A stretch of 64,000 nt of DNA from Ancylostoma caninum (lineage: Eukaryota; Nematoda; Chromadorea; Rhabditida; Ancylostomatidae), in contig JBAJFG010000002.1 of the NCBI GenBank assembly GCA_037903475.1, positions 930,001-994,000 on the forward strand, read 5' to 3'. Below are positions 55,127-64,000 of the stretch, piece by piece. Under the pieces are notes generated by a model. That model made no database searches. It was not told where the DNA came from and saw only the letters and a program-made list of their open reading frames with translations. The position numbers were made by a program, and so were the translations under genes. Numbering within the stretch: the first letter of the stretch is position 1; each line of letters starts with the position of its first letter.

Positions 55127-57096
55127 CTCAGACATTTGAACCGTGCGAGCGCTCTGCAACGACCGTCCGAGCGCTCCTCGCCAGCGCGGGTGGTACGGTC
55201 TCAGACATGTTACCGTGCGAGCGCTAAGCGATGACCGTCCGAGCGCTCTGCAATGACCGTCCGAGCGCTCTGCAATGACCGTCCGAGCGCTCCCCGTTAG
55301 CACTTGTGGTAGGGTCGTTGAGGAGCGCTCGCAGAACTATGGGGGTGGGCTCACACGGTTTTCCATGTTTCTCGAGTCACTGCTTTGGATTGGTCATGTA
55401 CATAACGAGAACTATTTGCGACTCGTGAACCTTAAACCTCACGAGCGCTCCACCATCCCCTGCCAGCGACCTGCGGTGACCGTACGCCCCGCACTCAGCG
55501 TGCGCTTGGACGGTGCAAGTGCGAACGTAATGCTTTTTATTCCGTTCTCTTTTTTCTATTGCTTCTTCCAATCCCTCACAAATCCCTTCCTCTTGAATGA
55601 CACAGCCTTAGGACAATGTAAAACGGATGAGCGGTTCTCAAAATAACACAGGGTCGATTAAATCGCCGGCAGATGTTCGATAACCTGAGCAGTACCTCAG
55701 CCCATCATTACATTCGATGGTGTCCAGATAGGGAGCTTTCACCTATGCTGATGAGCGTAAATCGGATCCGGGACGCAGTCTCGGACTTAAGGATGGATTT
55801 AGGAAGATGCATTTTAATTTGGACAAAGCAGGTTTACACGTATGTGCGCAAATGTGGCTCGAATTGTCACTAAGAAAAGTTATTGCTAGAATGGCCAGCT
55901 GATACTTCCAGAGAAAAGTACTCCCGAAATTGGTGTGAATTTGCCACGAAAGGCTTCAACTAACAAAATCGCTTCTAACTCCAAAACAAAGCTTAGCGTA
56001 GTTGTCAGACAGGCTGCCACTATCACTGTCACTGAGCACGGAGGGCGCGTTTGTGCTCAGCCAGGGAAGGGGTGTGGCTAACGGTGTTCCGTTAGCCACA
56101 CCACTTCTCTGGCTCCTTTTTTGGCACACAGACAGCCAGGAAGGCTCATGCAGAGGAGTGTAATTCTTGAACTGGAATTCTTAAAACCCTCCAAAATTTT
56201 CCCATGGAAGGCTATTTCCTGTGCTAATTGAGGATATCTTTGCCAGCGTATTTGGTCCCGATTCAAAAGAGTATTACTTCCCCTTGACTTATTGAAGCTT
56301 TTCGAACCTTCTTCTTTCAAATGGACCATTTAGTTAGACATTCAGCTAGACAGTTTTATTTTGAGTGCTCCGTAGCTGCAATTCTATTAGTTTGTAAAAG
56401 TAGTCGAAACGCGCAATGTTCACATCCTCTAGGTGAGTCGGTGTAACCGTCAGCAGAAGCACCGTAACACCAATGTACCTATAGATCATCATTGGCCACA
56501 CCCCTTCTTTGGATGAGCCTAAAGGCCCCGCCGCTACTGAGGACTGGGTGGCATTGACATCGTAGAAGTGCATGTGAAAATGACAGGGAAATTGTTCAAA
56601 ACGTAGAAACAAGGGTGTTATGTCTGTTTAAAAAAATTCGATGTTGCGCAGATGTCAGCTGGACTTAGAATCAAGTTCTGAGGGGAATCACATACAATAC
56701 GTGATACTTTCGTTCACTCGCAACCAGAGCTCCAATATGAGAAGTTAAGTAAGAAGTAATAAAAGAAAGCAAATTCAATAACAATGCAAAAACAGCGTTA
56801 CAATCCTACAAAAGGGACTATAAATGGAAAACCCATCTCCGTAGCTGCTGTCGTCGATTGGACTCAAAGCAGGCCTGTCCGATAAGCCGCCGACCTCAGA
56901 AATGTGAATAAGAGAAATAGTACATTATAGTACTCCCGTATCATTTGCAAGGGTGCAGCGCTCGCACGGTGAGAGGCTCCGCCCACAAATTAACGTGCAG
57001 CGCTCGCACGGTGAGAGGCCCCGCCCATAAATTTAGGTGCAGCGCTCGCACGGTCAGCCCTGAATTCGGCGCGCTCGCACGGTTCGAGTGTCTGAG
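55127..57096. mobile_element. 1.97-kb TA-flanked element inserted in gag, with subterminal repeat arrays
   Basis: Ends: CTCAGACA...GAACCGTGCGAGCGC and its inverse. TA is present on both sides (55125-55126 and 57097-57098). The left end has an array of GACCGTCCGAGCGCTC words (about 55139-55500). The right end has three tandem units of about 42 bp with GCAGCGCTCGCACGGTGAG (56950-57080). The interior has a strong 26-bp hairpin (56059-56084 and 56089-56114) and no recognisable transposase. Removing it with one TA keeps the gag frame, so the boundaries are well supported. Likely a non-autonomous Tc1/mariner-type or TA-targeting element. Confidence 0.85.
56059..56114. repeat. 26-bp hairpin inside the nested element
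   Basis: Arms 56059-56084 and 56089-56114 match at 24 of 26 positions, with the core GGTGTGGCTAACGG perfect, around a TGTT loop. Confidence 0.88.
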
Positions 57097-57098
57097 TA

Positions 57099-57681
57099 TA
57101 TGCTTGCGGCGTTTGACGAAGCCGAAGAGGGTCGAATATATGACGCTGTGAAGCGCGTGACTTTTCGTCTGGAGCGGACGAAAATACCCATGGTGGCTAA
57201 ACACCACGGGATCGGAGACAATAAAAGAACGGCCCACAAAAATGGAAGGTTGCTGCACAGCAATCAGGAAACCATACAACACAAAAGTGCACAGGGTGAC
57301 AACCCCGTTGGTCAGGCCAATAAGGAGAAAGGTGTACAGGCAACCTGCTTTTCATGCGGTGAGACAGGGCACTATGCCTCGAGATGCACCGCTAAGAAGG
57401 AAACCAAGCGAGCAAATGAAGTAAACCGTGATGCCAAGTCGAATAGAGGAAAACATGATAAAACATCATTTTCCAAACATCTTGAAAACTGGTGCAAGGT
57501 CATTTTGAAAAACAATGATCCTAGCAGTACTAAGCTCTACTGCAAACCTTGCTTCAAATATGTCAAGGCGTTCGGTACTACTGTGAAAGCCCTTCTCGAT
57601 GCGGGCTCCGTGATAAAATCAACAAAGGGTATACGACGCTTCTGGCACTGCTATGAATTTCTTGATGCAAATCCTTGTTGA
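57099..57681 (+). pseudogene. gag end (nucleocapsid) and start of protease
   Basis: Continues gag after the nested element. It has a CCHC zinc knuckle, CFSCGETGHYASRC (57346-57387), after a basic linker. It then runs into a protease-like stretch with VKALLDAGSV, where the catalytic triplet reads DAG rather than the usual DTG or DSG. The frame then fails near 57660, and the rest of the protease is in another frame. The DAG residue would be expected to disable the protease. Confidence 0.78.
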
Positions 57682-58190
57682 TGTCGAAATACAAGGAGCA
57701 AAAAAGGTTTCAGTCCACATGCATGTGCAAAAATCTGAAGAAGAAGTACTACTCCTGGGAACTAATGCACTGGAAACCTTTGGGCTTAAATTGCAAAAAA
57801 AGGAAAAAATCGGCTCAACAAAGATCCAAAATTCGGACGAAAGACAATCGTTGCGGAGACAGATGGAATACCAACCAGGACAAATGTGATGAGCTTAATG
57901 TTGCAATTACTGTTGTCAGAGTTGCAACCTTCCACCTGGAGCAACTAAAAATTTCCAACTGGAAGCACCAGGCAAGTACAGAGATGCTGTTTTGTGGGCT
58001 AAAAACGATCGAATTTCTTCTGGCGTATGTCAGATCGTATGCGAGAAGTCAAGCATTCCTGTGACAAATCGTTCAGAACAAATGTGGGTTATCTCTAAAG
58101 GCGAAAATGTCGGCAATTGGGGATCTGAACAGCGGTTCGACCCAAAATTAGCTGCCTGGAGATAGGTTATCCCTCCAAAAACCTGTACCT
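57653..58190 (+). pseudogene. Protease end and protease-RT linker, frameshifted
   Basis: One frame gives VDVEIQGAKKVSVHMHVQKS and LLLGTNALETFGLKL, the C-terminal 'LLGTN-L--LGL' of Ty3/gypsy proteases. The following linker is readable only by moving between frames (57889-58190), so at least two further indels are present. Confidence 0.65.
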
Positions 58191-58197
58191 AGGAAAC

Positions 58198-59082
58198 ATG
58201 GAGATATTAGGAATGCTAAAGCGAAATAGAAAGGAGAATGCATATCAGAATGAATTGAAGGATATTGTAGAGGAATTTCAAGACGTGTTTGCTGTATCCG
58301 ACGTAGAACTCACGCAAACTCACCTCAATAAACATAATGTTGAAGTCCTAGACACCACACCTATTCGCCAAAAGACACGACCAGTACCTTATGCCTTGCG
58401 TGACAAGGTAGAAGTAATGCTACAGGATCTCAGGGAGCGTGGCATCATTGAAGATAGCCAATCGCCATGGGCATCACCCATAGTTTCAGTTGCGAAGAAA
58501 GATGGCTCCTTAAAGTTATGCGTTGACTATAGAGAGGTCAACAAGGTCACGAAGAAGGACAGTTTCCCACTACCTTCGATGGATGTGATTCTGCAAAGTT
58601 TGCAGGAAAAGAAATGGTTTACATCGCTAGATTTAGCAAGTGGCTACTGACAAGTTCCTCTTGCTGGTAACGCGAAAGAAATTAGTGCATTCACAACAAC
58701 TGCCGGTCATTTTCAATTTAGAGTCCTCCCACTTGGACTAAGAAATGCTCCTTCAGTGTTTCAGCGACTCATGGAAAGAGTACTAGGTGACCTGAAAGGA
58801 CTAAAAGTATCAGTGTATCTTGACGATGTGTTGATCGCAACTGACACCATAGAGAGACATCTTATTGTTCTCAGAAGTATACTGGGAACTTTTCGGCGTG
58901 CGTTTCTCAAAGTAAAATCACAGAAGTGCAGAATGTTGGAACAGAGTCTTGAATTTCTGGGTCATGTTGTTTCTCGATACGGAATAAGCACCGATCCCGA
59001 CAAAGTAGCTAAAATTCAGAAATACCCCAGGCCAGATGGCACTGCTCAGCTGAGGACATTTATGGGCATGGCCGGCTTATAG
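58198..59082 (+). pseudogene. Reverse transcriptase
   Basis: Contains the RT motifs in order: PWASPIVSVAKKDGSLKLC, VDYREVNKVTKKDSFPLP, FTSLDLASGY, LGLRNAPSVFQRLM, SVYLDDVLIAT (YLDD active site) and LEFLGHVVS--GI. An in-frame TGA at 58648-58650 replaces the Trp of GYWQ. The frame is lost again near 59078 at the GLYRKF motif, where RNase H continues in the next frame. Confidence 0.9.
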
Positions 59083-59650
59083 AAAGTTTATATTGAAATT
59101 CGCCCAGGTTGCAAAACCGCTATATGACCTCACTAGCGCTAAAAGGAAATTCGTGTGGACGATGGAACATGAAAAAGCGTTTGAAACCTTGAAAAGGTCC
59201 ATAGTTGATGCTCCAATTTTAGCCCAACCAGATATAACAAAAGCACAGAAAGGGACTCGTCCATTTTTCATTTACACAGATGCCAGTCAGATTGGTGTCG
59301 GTGCTGTACTAGCCCAAGAAGGAGACGACAGTTTCCTCCACCCAATCTTCTTCGCTTCGAAATCATTCTCTAGCGCGGAAAAGAACTATCACATCACAGA
59401 TCAAGAAGCATTAGCCATTGTATTTGGCTTGAAAAAGTTCCACTACTTCATATACGGAGTTCACACCATAGTCCGTACAGATCATGCATCCCTGGTGTGA
59501 CTGTTCAAAAGAACTAATGTTTCCCCTCGAGTGCTTCGATAGGCTCTAGAGGTGCAACGGTATGATCTAACCATCGAACACGTAAAAGGGCCAGCAAACA
59601 GGGAAGCGGACGCCTTATCGCGTGGAGTCGCAACAAATGAAGATGATATA
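59083..59650 (+). pseudogene. RNase H
   Basis: Contains KFAQVAKPLYDLTS, FFIYTDASQIGVGAVLAQ, the YHITDQEALAIVFGLKKFHY helix, RTDHASL and HVKGPANREADALSR. These are the Ty3/gypsy RNase H core and its end. Two stops (TGA 59498-59500 and TAG 59540-59542) fall where family members have Trp (L-W-L-F and R-W-A-L). Confidence 0.88.
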
Positions 59651-60720
59651 CAACCTATCTGTGCAGAGAACGAAAAAATTGTCTGTTTAGTACAAGAAGG
59701 CGAGTGGATCAAAGAACTCCGTGAAGATAAAGACTTTGGTCGCATTATAGAAGCAGTTGAAACTTGTCAAGAAATCGATGTGAAACTACCCAGACAGGAG
59801 AAAAGGCTCAATACTGCTGACTTCATCATCGATTGCGGTAAACTGAAGCTAATACTGGAAGATGGGACAACCGTAGATGTAGTTCGACAATCGGAAAGAT
59901 ACGAAATTTTTGAGGAATATCATTCTGGAGCGATGGCTGGTCACTTTCAAGAACGCAAAGTTTTTGCACAATTGAAAAAGGTTGCATTTTGGCCTGGAAT
60001 TCACCAAGATATAATAAAGTGGAGTCGACAATGTTAGAAATGTTTTCTGACAAATACAAATACGCAGAATGTACCTCCTCTAAAACCAATCACAACATGC
60101 AAACCTTTCGAGATAATTGGGGTTGATATCCTTAAAGTGGGACTAACCACAAGAGGGAATCGGTACGTAGTGACCGTCGTAGACCACTTTACAAAATATC
60201 TCGGGGCGTATGCAGTACCAGACAAGCGAGCCGAAACCGCTGGAGCGATTTTTAACAACTGGATATGTTCACATGGACGGTGGCCAGAAACCATACTGTC
60301 AGACCGAGGCACAGAGTTTGAGAACGACATCTTCTCTTCACTGTGTACAATTATGGGTATAGAACAAAGGCTCGCCAAGGTATACTTTCTTACTATATTC
60401 GTATGATGGCGAAAAAGACAAATGTAGCAGCAGAATGGGACAGAGTTCTTCCACACATAGTATATGCATACAACTGCACCCCTCATCGCGCTACAGGAGA
60501 GAGCCCTCACTTCCTACTGTATGGACATGATCCTATATACCCATCATCAGAAATACCACCAGATCAATTGTCTCCATACATAGTAGATTACGACCAATAC
60601 AAAACAGAATTCCTTCGTGGACTACAACTAGCTCGCGAATGTGTCCATGAAGCTAATGAAAAAATACAGGAAGGAGATGAAGAATCAGTACGATAAGAAA
60701 TAGAAGACATATAAATCCGT
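59651..60720 (+). pseudogene. Integrase, with deletion around the catalytic Glu
   Basis: HHCC zinc-binding part: YHSGAMAGHF then WPGIHQDIIKWSRQC with a TAG (60035-60037) before KC. Catalytic core: GVDIL (first Asp), VVDHFTKYLGAYAV and [11 protein letters not shown] (second Asp). Then GIEQRLAK should lead into the segment with the catalytic Glu, but the sequence passes in a new frame (near 60385) to [11 protein letters not shown] and [20 protein letters not shown]. The Glu-bearing stretch is therefore missing. Confidence 0.87.
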
Positions 60721-60960
60721 GAAGTTCCATGCTGGAGATGGAGTGTATGTTCGAATGCCAGCTGAAAAGCACAAGAGTCGTTTTCTCAAACTCACCAATG
60801 AATGGAGTGATTAATTGTAGCAAGCCAAAACTCTGCACTGGTTACACTCATTGGTAAAAATGCGGAGCCAGTACAGATACCCTTTGATCAACTAATGAAA
60901 ATACCACCTCAGATTGATGACACTCCAGTTAGGACAAACACTACTAGGGGTAAAAGGGGT
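60675..60960 (+). pseudogene. Integrase C-terminal domain
   Basis: Across two frames it reads KFHAGDGVYVRMPAEKHKS, FLKLTNEWS, then SALVTLIGKNAEPVQIPFDQ. This is the basic C-terminal barrel of Ty3/gypsy integrase. It is interrupted by a TAG (near 60699) and a frameshift near 60812. Confidence 0.7.
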
Positions 60961-61275
60961 AGAAAACCTACAAGCACAGAGCGATCAAAACCACATTGCT
61001 TAAGAACCTTCCTTATTGCTAATACGGTTTGTTTCAGCAACCGCCCAAGAACGGACAAACCTCGTTTTGTCGACTGGACATGCCCTGGTGCAATTGAAGC
61101 GAATGGTCAAATCGTCAGATGTACCACGTCGAAGAAAATTTGTGACATTATTCCTAACTTTGTGCTTTGTAGCGATCTTAATTGTAACTCCCTCTACAGC
61201 CTTGCTCGGCATCTTTTCTATTGTGATGCTGAGCCATCTTCCGGAATTATGAACAGTCACTCGGCTACACGATGA
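60895..61275 (+). pseudogene. Region in env position, part 1, unknown
   Basis: A basic segment (RGKRGRKPTSTERSK), then a Cys-containing stretch with RFVDWTCPGAIEANGQIV. In the next frame (61130-61250) there is a hydrophobic run, LFLTLCFVAILIVTP, that could be a membrane span. This may be a decayed third gene, but no envelope-protein signature is recognisable. Confidence 0.45.
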
Positions 61276-61858
61276 TCAGTTTGATCATCTGAACCCGATT
61301 GGGTTGGGACTGGCGATGGCCTATTTCCGCAACCACTGCGGGCACTCGGCAGTCGAAGTCACGAGAGACAACTCTCTTTTCGAACATCCACCACGATCAA
61401 AATTGGACCCGTATCACATTGGAAAAATCTACGAAGAAGCTGAGAGATACGCCACCAACCACCCATGGAGTGATCGTTCTTGGTTATCCGTCCCCGTTCC
61501 AAAAACTTTGATACTGCTGCCAATCGGTTTTGAACATCTGGTGGATGCTTTCGAGTATTCGAATCAAACAGCGAAAATCCTTGCTAGTCCTGAGGAAATG
61601 AAACCAGAATGGTTTTTGCCGGATGTCATGGCTATTGTTCTGTTCAATCCCACGAAATTCGCAGGCTCCCTAAGTTGGAAAGGTGCCTGGGCGCTCTTGA
61701 TGAGAGCCGTCAGTGTCGGGGCGGAGCTCTACACATTACCATCTCCTCAAGACGACATCGATTGGCCAAGATCAATAGACGTCGCTGACGCGCCCTTCAA
61801 GCTGTTGGAAAACAGAGTGAATACCTCGCCGAGGTACTACCTACAGAGTGCAGCTTGA
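61274..61858 (+). CDS. Extra ORF downstream of integrase, unknown function
   Basis: An uninterrupted frame of about 194 codons; an in-frame TTG/ATG lies around 61304-61318, and the true start is unknown. It has words HCGHSAVEVTRDN, KTLILLPIGFEHLVDAF and AGSLSWKGAWALLMRAVSV. There is no signal peptide or clear membrane span. It is the longest unbroken frame in an otherwise broken element and ends 437 bp before the 3' LTR. I do not recognise the family. Confidence 0.5.
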   Translation, partial: DQFDHLNPIGLGLAMAYFRNHCGHSAVEVTRDNSLFEHPPRSKLDPYHIGKIYEEAERYATNHPWSDRSWLSVPVPKTLILLPIGFEHLVDAFEYSNQTAKILASPEEMKPEWFLPDVMAIVLFNPTKFAGSLSWKGAWALLMRAVSVGAELYTLPSPQDDIDWPRSIDVADAPFKLLENRVNTSPRYYLQSAA

Positions 61859-61897
61859 AAGTTTTGGGAGGCTACCAAGAGCCGATGCGCTCCTATC

Positions 61898-62264
61898 TTG
61901 CGGCTGCAGCCGATGAAACGCATTAATGAGAAACGTGACCACGAAGCAGAGCCCAAAAGTACCCGCAAAAGAGACTACGCTCACATCGCTGCTCCTGGAT
62001 ATAAGAAAAAGGAACAAATGTATGCACACAGACAGATGTATGAGGGCGGGAGAGGTAGACCGCATCAACTTTGGCGATGCTATGGCAGTCACAGGACACG
62101 CGGTGGTTCTGAAAAGCATTTCTGTAAACACATCGAGCCGTACTCCCCTTCTCATTGGCCGCACAAACACTGGTCGCGAGGCCGCAGAACGAAGTTCTGA
62201 CTTTTTTTTGTGTTGCGTTTTTGTAAATAAAAGTTTCAATGACTGTGTGCATCGAAAGGTGTAG
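61898..62264 (+). other. Overlapping short frames before the 3' LTR
   Basis: Two overlapping plus-strand frames: one very basic with many His, Arg and Lys (61898-62200), and one with IRKRNKCMHTDRCM (61926-62264). I cannot tell which, if either, was coding. Confidence 0.3.
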
Positions 62265-62282
62265 TGGAAACACCAGTTTTTC

Positions 62283-62292
62283 GGGGAGGAGG
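62283..62292 (+). promoter_or_regulatory. Polypurine tract
   Basis: GGGGAGGAGG lies 2 bp upstream of the 3' LTR, the expected place for plus-strand priming. Confidence 0.8.
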
Positions 62293-62294
62293 CA

Positions 62295-62478
62295 TGTGGT
62301 AAATGGTGGCTAAAATGATGTTGACGTTCCTAGAATGGTTTGAAAGTGATGGCGGATAAGATAACCGAGTGTATAAAAGTACCCGGATGAGAGAGTAGGA
62401 TTCATTCTTAACTGTGCCTTTGTGTACACACGTCAATAAACCTTCAACCGACTGTGCCGTGGAAGATCCCACCCAACT
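62295..62478 (+). repeat. 3' LTR (184 bp)
   Basis: Same ends and TATA/AATAAA layout as the 5' LTR. It lacks 4 bp of the CATAAGG region and has eight substitutions. It is followed by the GGCT target copy (62479-62482). Confidence 0.92.
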
Positions 62479-62529
62479 GGCTTCTTATTGTCGTATCAAC
62501 TTCAGAAAACTTCCCGTAAAATGGCGTTC

Positions 62530-62704
62530 TGTTAGATATGAACTTTGAACCCTGATGTTTGTGTTGAACTTTGAATCCCATGTATGTTTGTCTGTGTGAT
62601 GTACTTTGTACCCAGCATAATATACATATAAAGGGGTCATCCGAGTACGATTCATTCGGAGCGTCCGTCAATAAACTATACCTACCGGCACCGCCTAAGC
62701 AACT
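62530..62704 (+). repeat. Solo LTR of a related family
   Basis: Begins TGTTAGATATG and ends CTAAGCAACT. It is flanked by CGTTC (62525-62529) and CGTTT (62705-62709), a near-perfect 5-bp duplication. The internal layout matches the LTRs at 53861 and 62295: CATATAAAGG, GATTCATTC, then CGTCAATAAAC. No internal region remains. Confidence 0.75.
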
Positions 62705-62709
62705 CGTTT

Positions 62710-63700
62710 ATTAAGCTTCTTATTGTCACATCCACTCAAAAAAGCTGGAAACCCTCGGTATAGCTTCTACAAAATAGACTCATAAAGATATCTGTTTGAA
62801 AGCTGTCATGAAATGTAGCGCTTATAACTCTGTGTGTGCCTTAATAATCCTACCCCACAAGTCGTTTTCGGGATTCTTATAGTAGTAAAATCTGTGTGAA
62901 CTGCCGAGAACGACGGTATCTGGTATGAAAGACCTCAGAACCATCTACTACTCCGTTTTTGAATAGTTTACGTTTCTTGGGCTGCATGCACAAGTTCCGG
63001 GTCAGCACCAGATCTGATTCAAACTTCGTTTGTTGCGTGTACAGTTGTATCCTGGGTTCTCGTTCACTGACCAGGCTATGGATGATTGTTCAACGAATTA
63101 CGGACGTGAAAACAGAAAAAGGGTGATGCCTGATCGAATTACGGAACAAGCTGTTCAGCCAGATTACAATACCAGGACATTTCTGTTGTCACATCTCGTA
63201 ACGTTCCACAGACCGAGCAGATTTAGAGCTGCAGCTATTGTCAGGTGAATATGTTCTCCTATGACGTCGAAATCACGCAGTTTTGCAATCGAGGAGGATT
63301 GTATCTACAGCAATGTACGAGTCAGACATGCCGAAAGTATCAACTACGGTGAGAAAATACTCCTAGTTAGACTGTTGTCCAGTTTTCGAGGCAAAAGTTA
63401 TAGCATAAGGTGGGCAGTGCTCGCGAAACCAGCGTGGAATTGTTCCCCTCAGCGATTTACAAAGATGGATCTCCATGGGTTTCATTTGACGTCACATTGC
63501 TTGAGGCCATGTTAATAACCTAGGGTGAACGTCCAGGGTGAGGCCTGAACAGTGTTTGAGGCCATGTTAAGTAACTTAGGGTGGACGTCCAGGGTGAGGC
63601 CTGAACAGTTTTTGGGTGATGACGGAACAGTTTCCGGGTCTTTACTGGACAAATCACAGGTGCTCGTAGCTTCCTGTCAAAAGTCCTACGGCAAAGCATA
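62710..63700 (+). repeat. Further copy of the inverted-repeat family sequence
   Basis: Aligns with about 50320-51080 in direct orientation: TTCTTATTGTC, GCACCAGATCTGA versus ACACCAGAACTGA, GACCAGGCTATGG, ACTGTTG, AAACCAGCGTGGA. With 53748-53860 it forms one repeat copy that the LTR element and solo LTR split. A 45-bp local duplication (GAGGCCATGTTAA type) lies at about 63503-63600. Confidence 0.7.
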
Positions 63701-64000
63701 ACATCTTCCCCCAATTTTTCTCCTCAAAAATAGAAGTCCCGATGGGCTGGCCTTTTACGACTATTTCTGGCTAGAGGACGTACTCGACCTCGTTTGGGCG
63801 CTTCATTTCCAATAGATATTTGAAACTGAAGAAGACAATTTCTAATACTGATAAATTTTCTCAAAATGCCTAACGTTGTCGTCATGAATCCATTTTTCCT
63901 CCACCTAGCTCTGAGGGAGAAGTTGGTGAAAGTCGGTTGGATGGCAATTCCAAGGCTGGAAAATGTTTGTCATGTTCGCTAATTTTGAAGACCACAGTGA
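63700..64000. other. Unassigned end of window
   Basis: No exon, repeat boundary or RNA gene recognised. Confidence 0.3.

Larger units (their letters stand above)
53861..62478 (+). mobile_element. Ty3/gypsy-like LTR retrotransposon, structurally complete but inactivated
   Basis: Two LTRs, a primer site, gag, protease, RT, RNase H, integrase, an extra 3' region and a polypurine tract are present in order. GGCT flanks both sides (53857-53860 and 62479-62482), a 4-bp target duplication. The LTRs differ by 8 substitutions and one 4-bp indel over 184 aligned bases. Coding is broken by a nested element in gag, stops and frameshifts in pol and a deletion in integrase. RT before RNase H before integrase, with YLDD and a CCHC knuckle, supports Ty3/gypsy rather than copia. 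The element sits in a second copy of the repeat that forms the 5-kb inverted repeat. Confidence 0.92.

Overview
The window reads as nuclear DNA of a nematode. A clade V parasitic strongylid such as a hookworm is my guess, from the gene type and repeat load, but nothing in the sequence proves the species. There are no bacterial operons. Nearly all long open frames are repeats.

The one host gene I can support lies on the minus strand. It is a receptor-type guanylyl cyclase of the nematode gcy family. Fifteen exons, all in compatible phase, run from 47428 down to 3944. They encode most of the extracellular ANF-receptor domain, one transmembrane helix and the first part of the kinase-homology domain. 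The signal peptide and N-terminus lie beyond the right edge or were not found. The rest of the kinase-homology domain and the cyclase domain lie beyond the left edge. Introns are either tiny (43 to 115 bp) or very large (4.0, 8.2, 11.3 and 15.4 kb), and the large ones hold most of the mobile DNA.

Mobile DNA by region: 0-0.8 kb, 60-bp minisatellite; 2.5-3.4 kb, GIY-YIG fragment and a TA-flanked MITE; 4.67-6.16 kb, hAT-like foldback element; 6.73-8.27 kb, Helitron with a doubled 3' end; 9.89-10.19 kb, TA-flanked MITE; 12.7-16.0 kb, reverse Helitron with a foldback inside; 18.5-18.8 kb, mariner relic; 22.0-24.0 kb, Helitron; 24.8-26.1 kb, Helitron 3' part; 27.3-30.8 kb, reverse Helitron split by a hAT-like element with a perfect 8-bp target duplication; 35.9-39.6 kb, second Helitron family beside a 1.2-kb TAA array, then a mariner relic; 42.3-43.2 kb, RTE/SINE-like repeat with an expanded tandem core; 44.5 kb, long TG array; 48.7-53.7 kb, giant inverted repeat split by a 1.6-kb long-TIR element; 53.86-62.48 kb, complete but dead Ty3/gypsy-like LTR element whose gag carries a 1.97-kb TA-flanked element; 62.5 kb, related solo LTR.

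The least ordinary pattern is a shared 60-bp minisatellite module. It sits inside several Helitron copies in both orientations, with higher-order repeats, and in a related form inside a second Helitron family. I see no defence, toxin, CRISPR or biosynthetic system.
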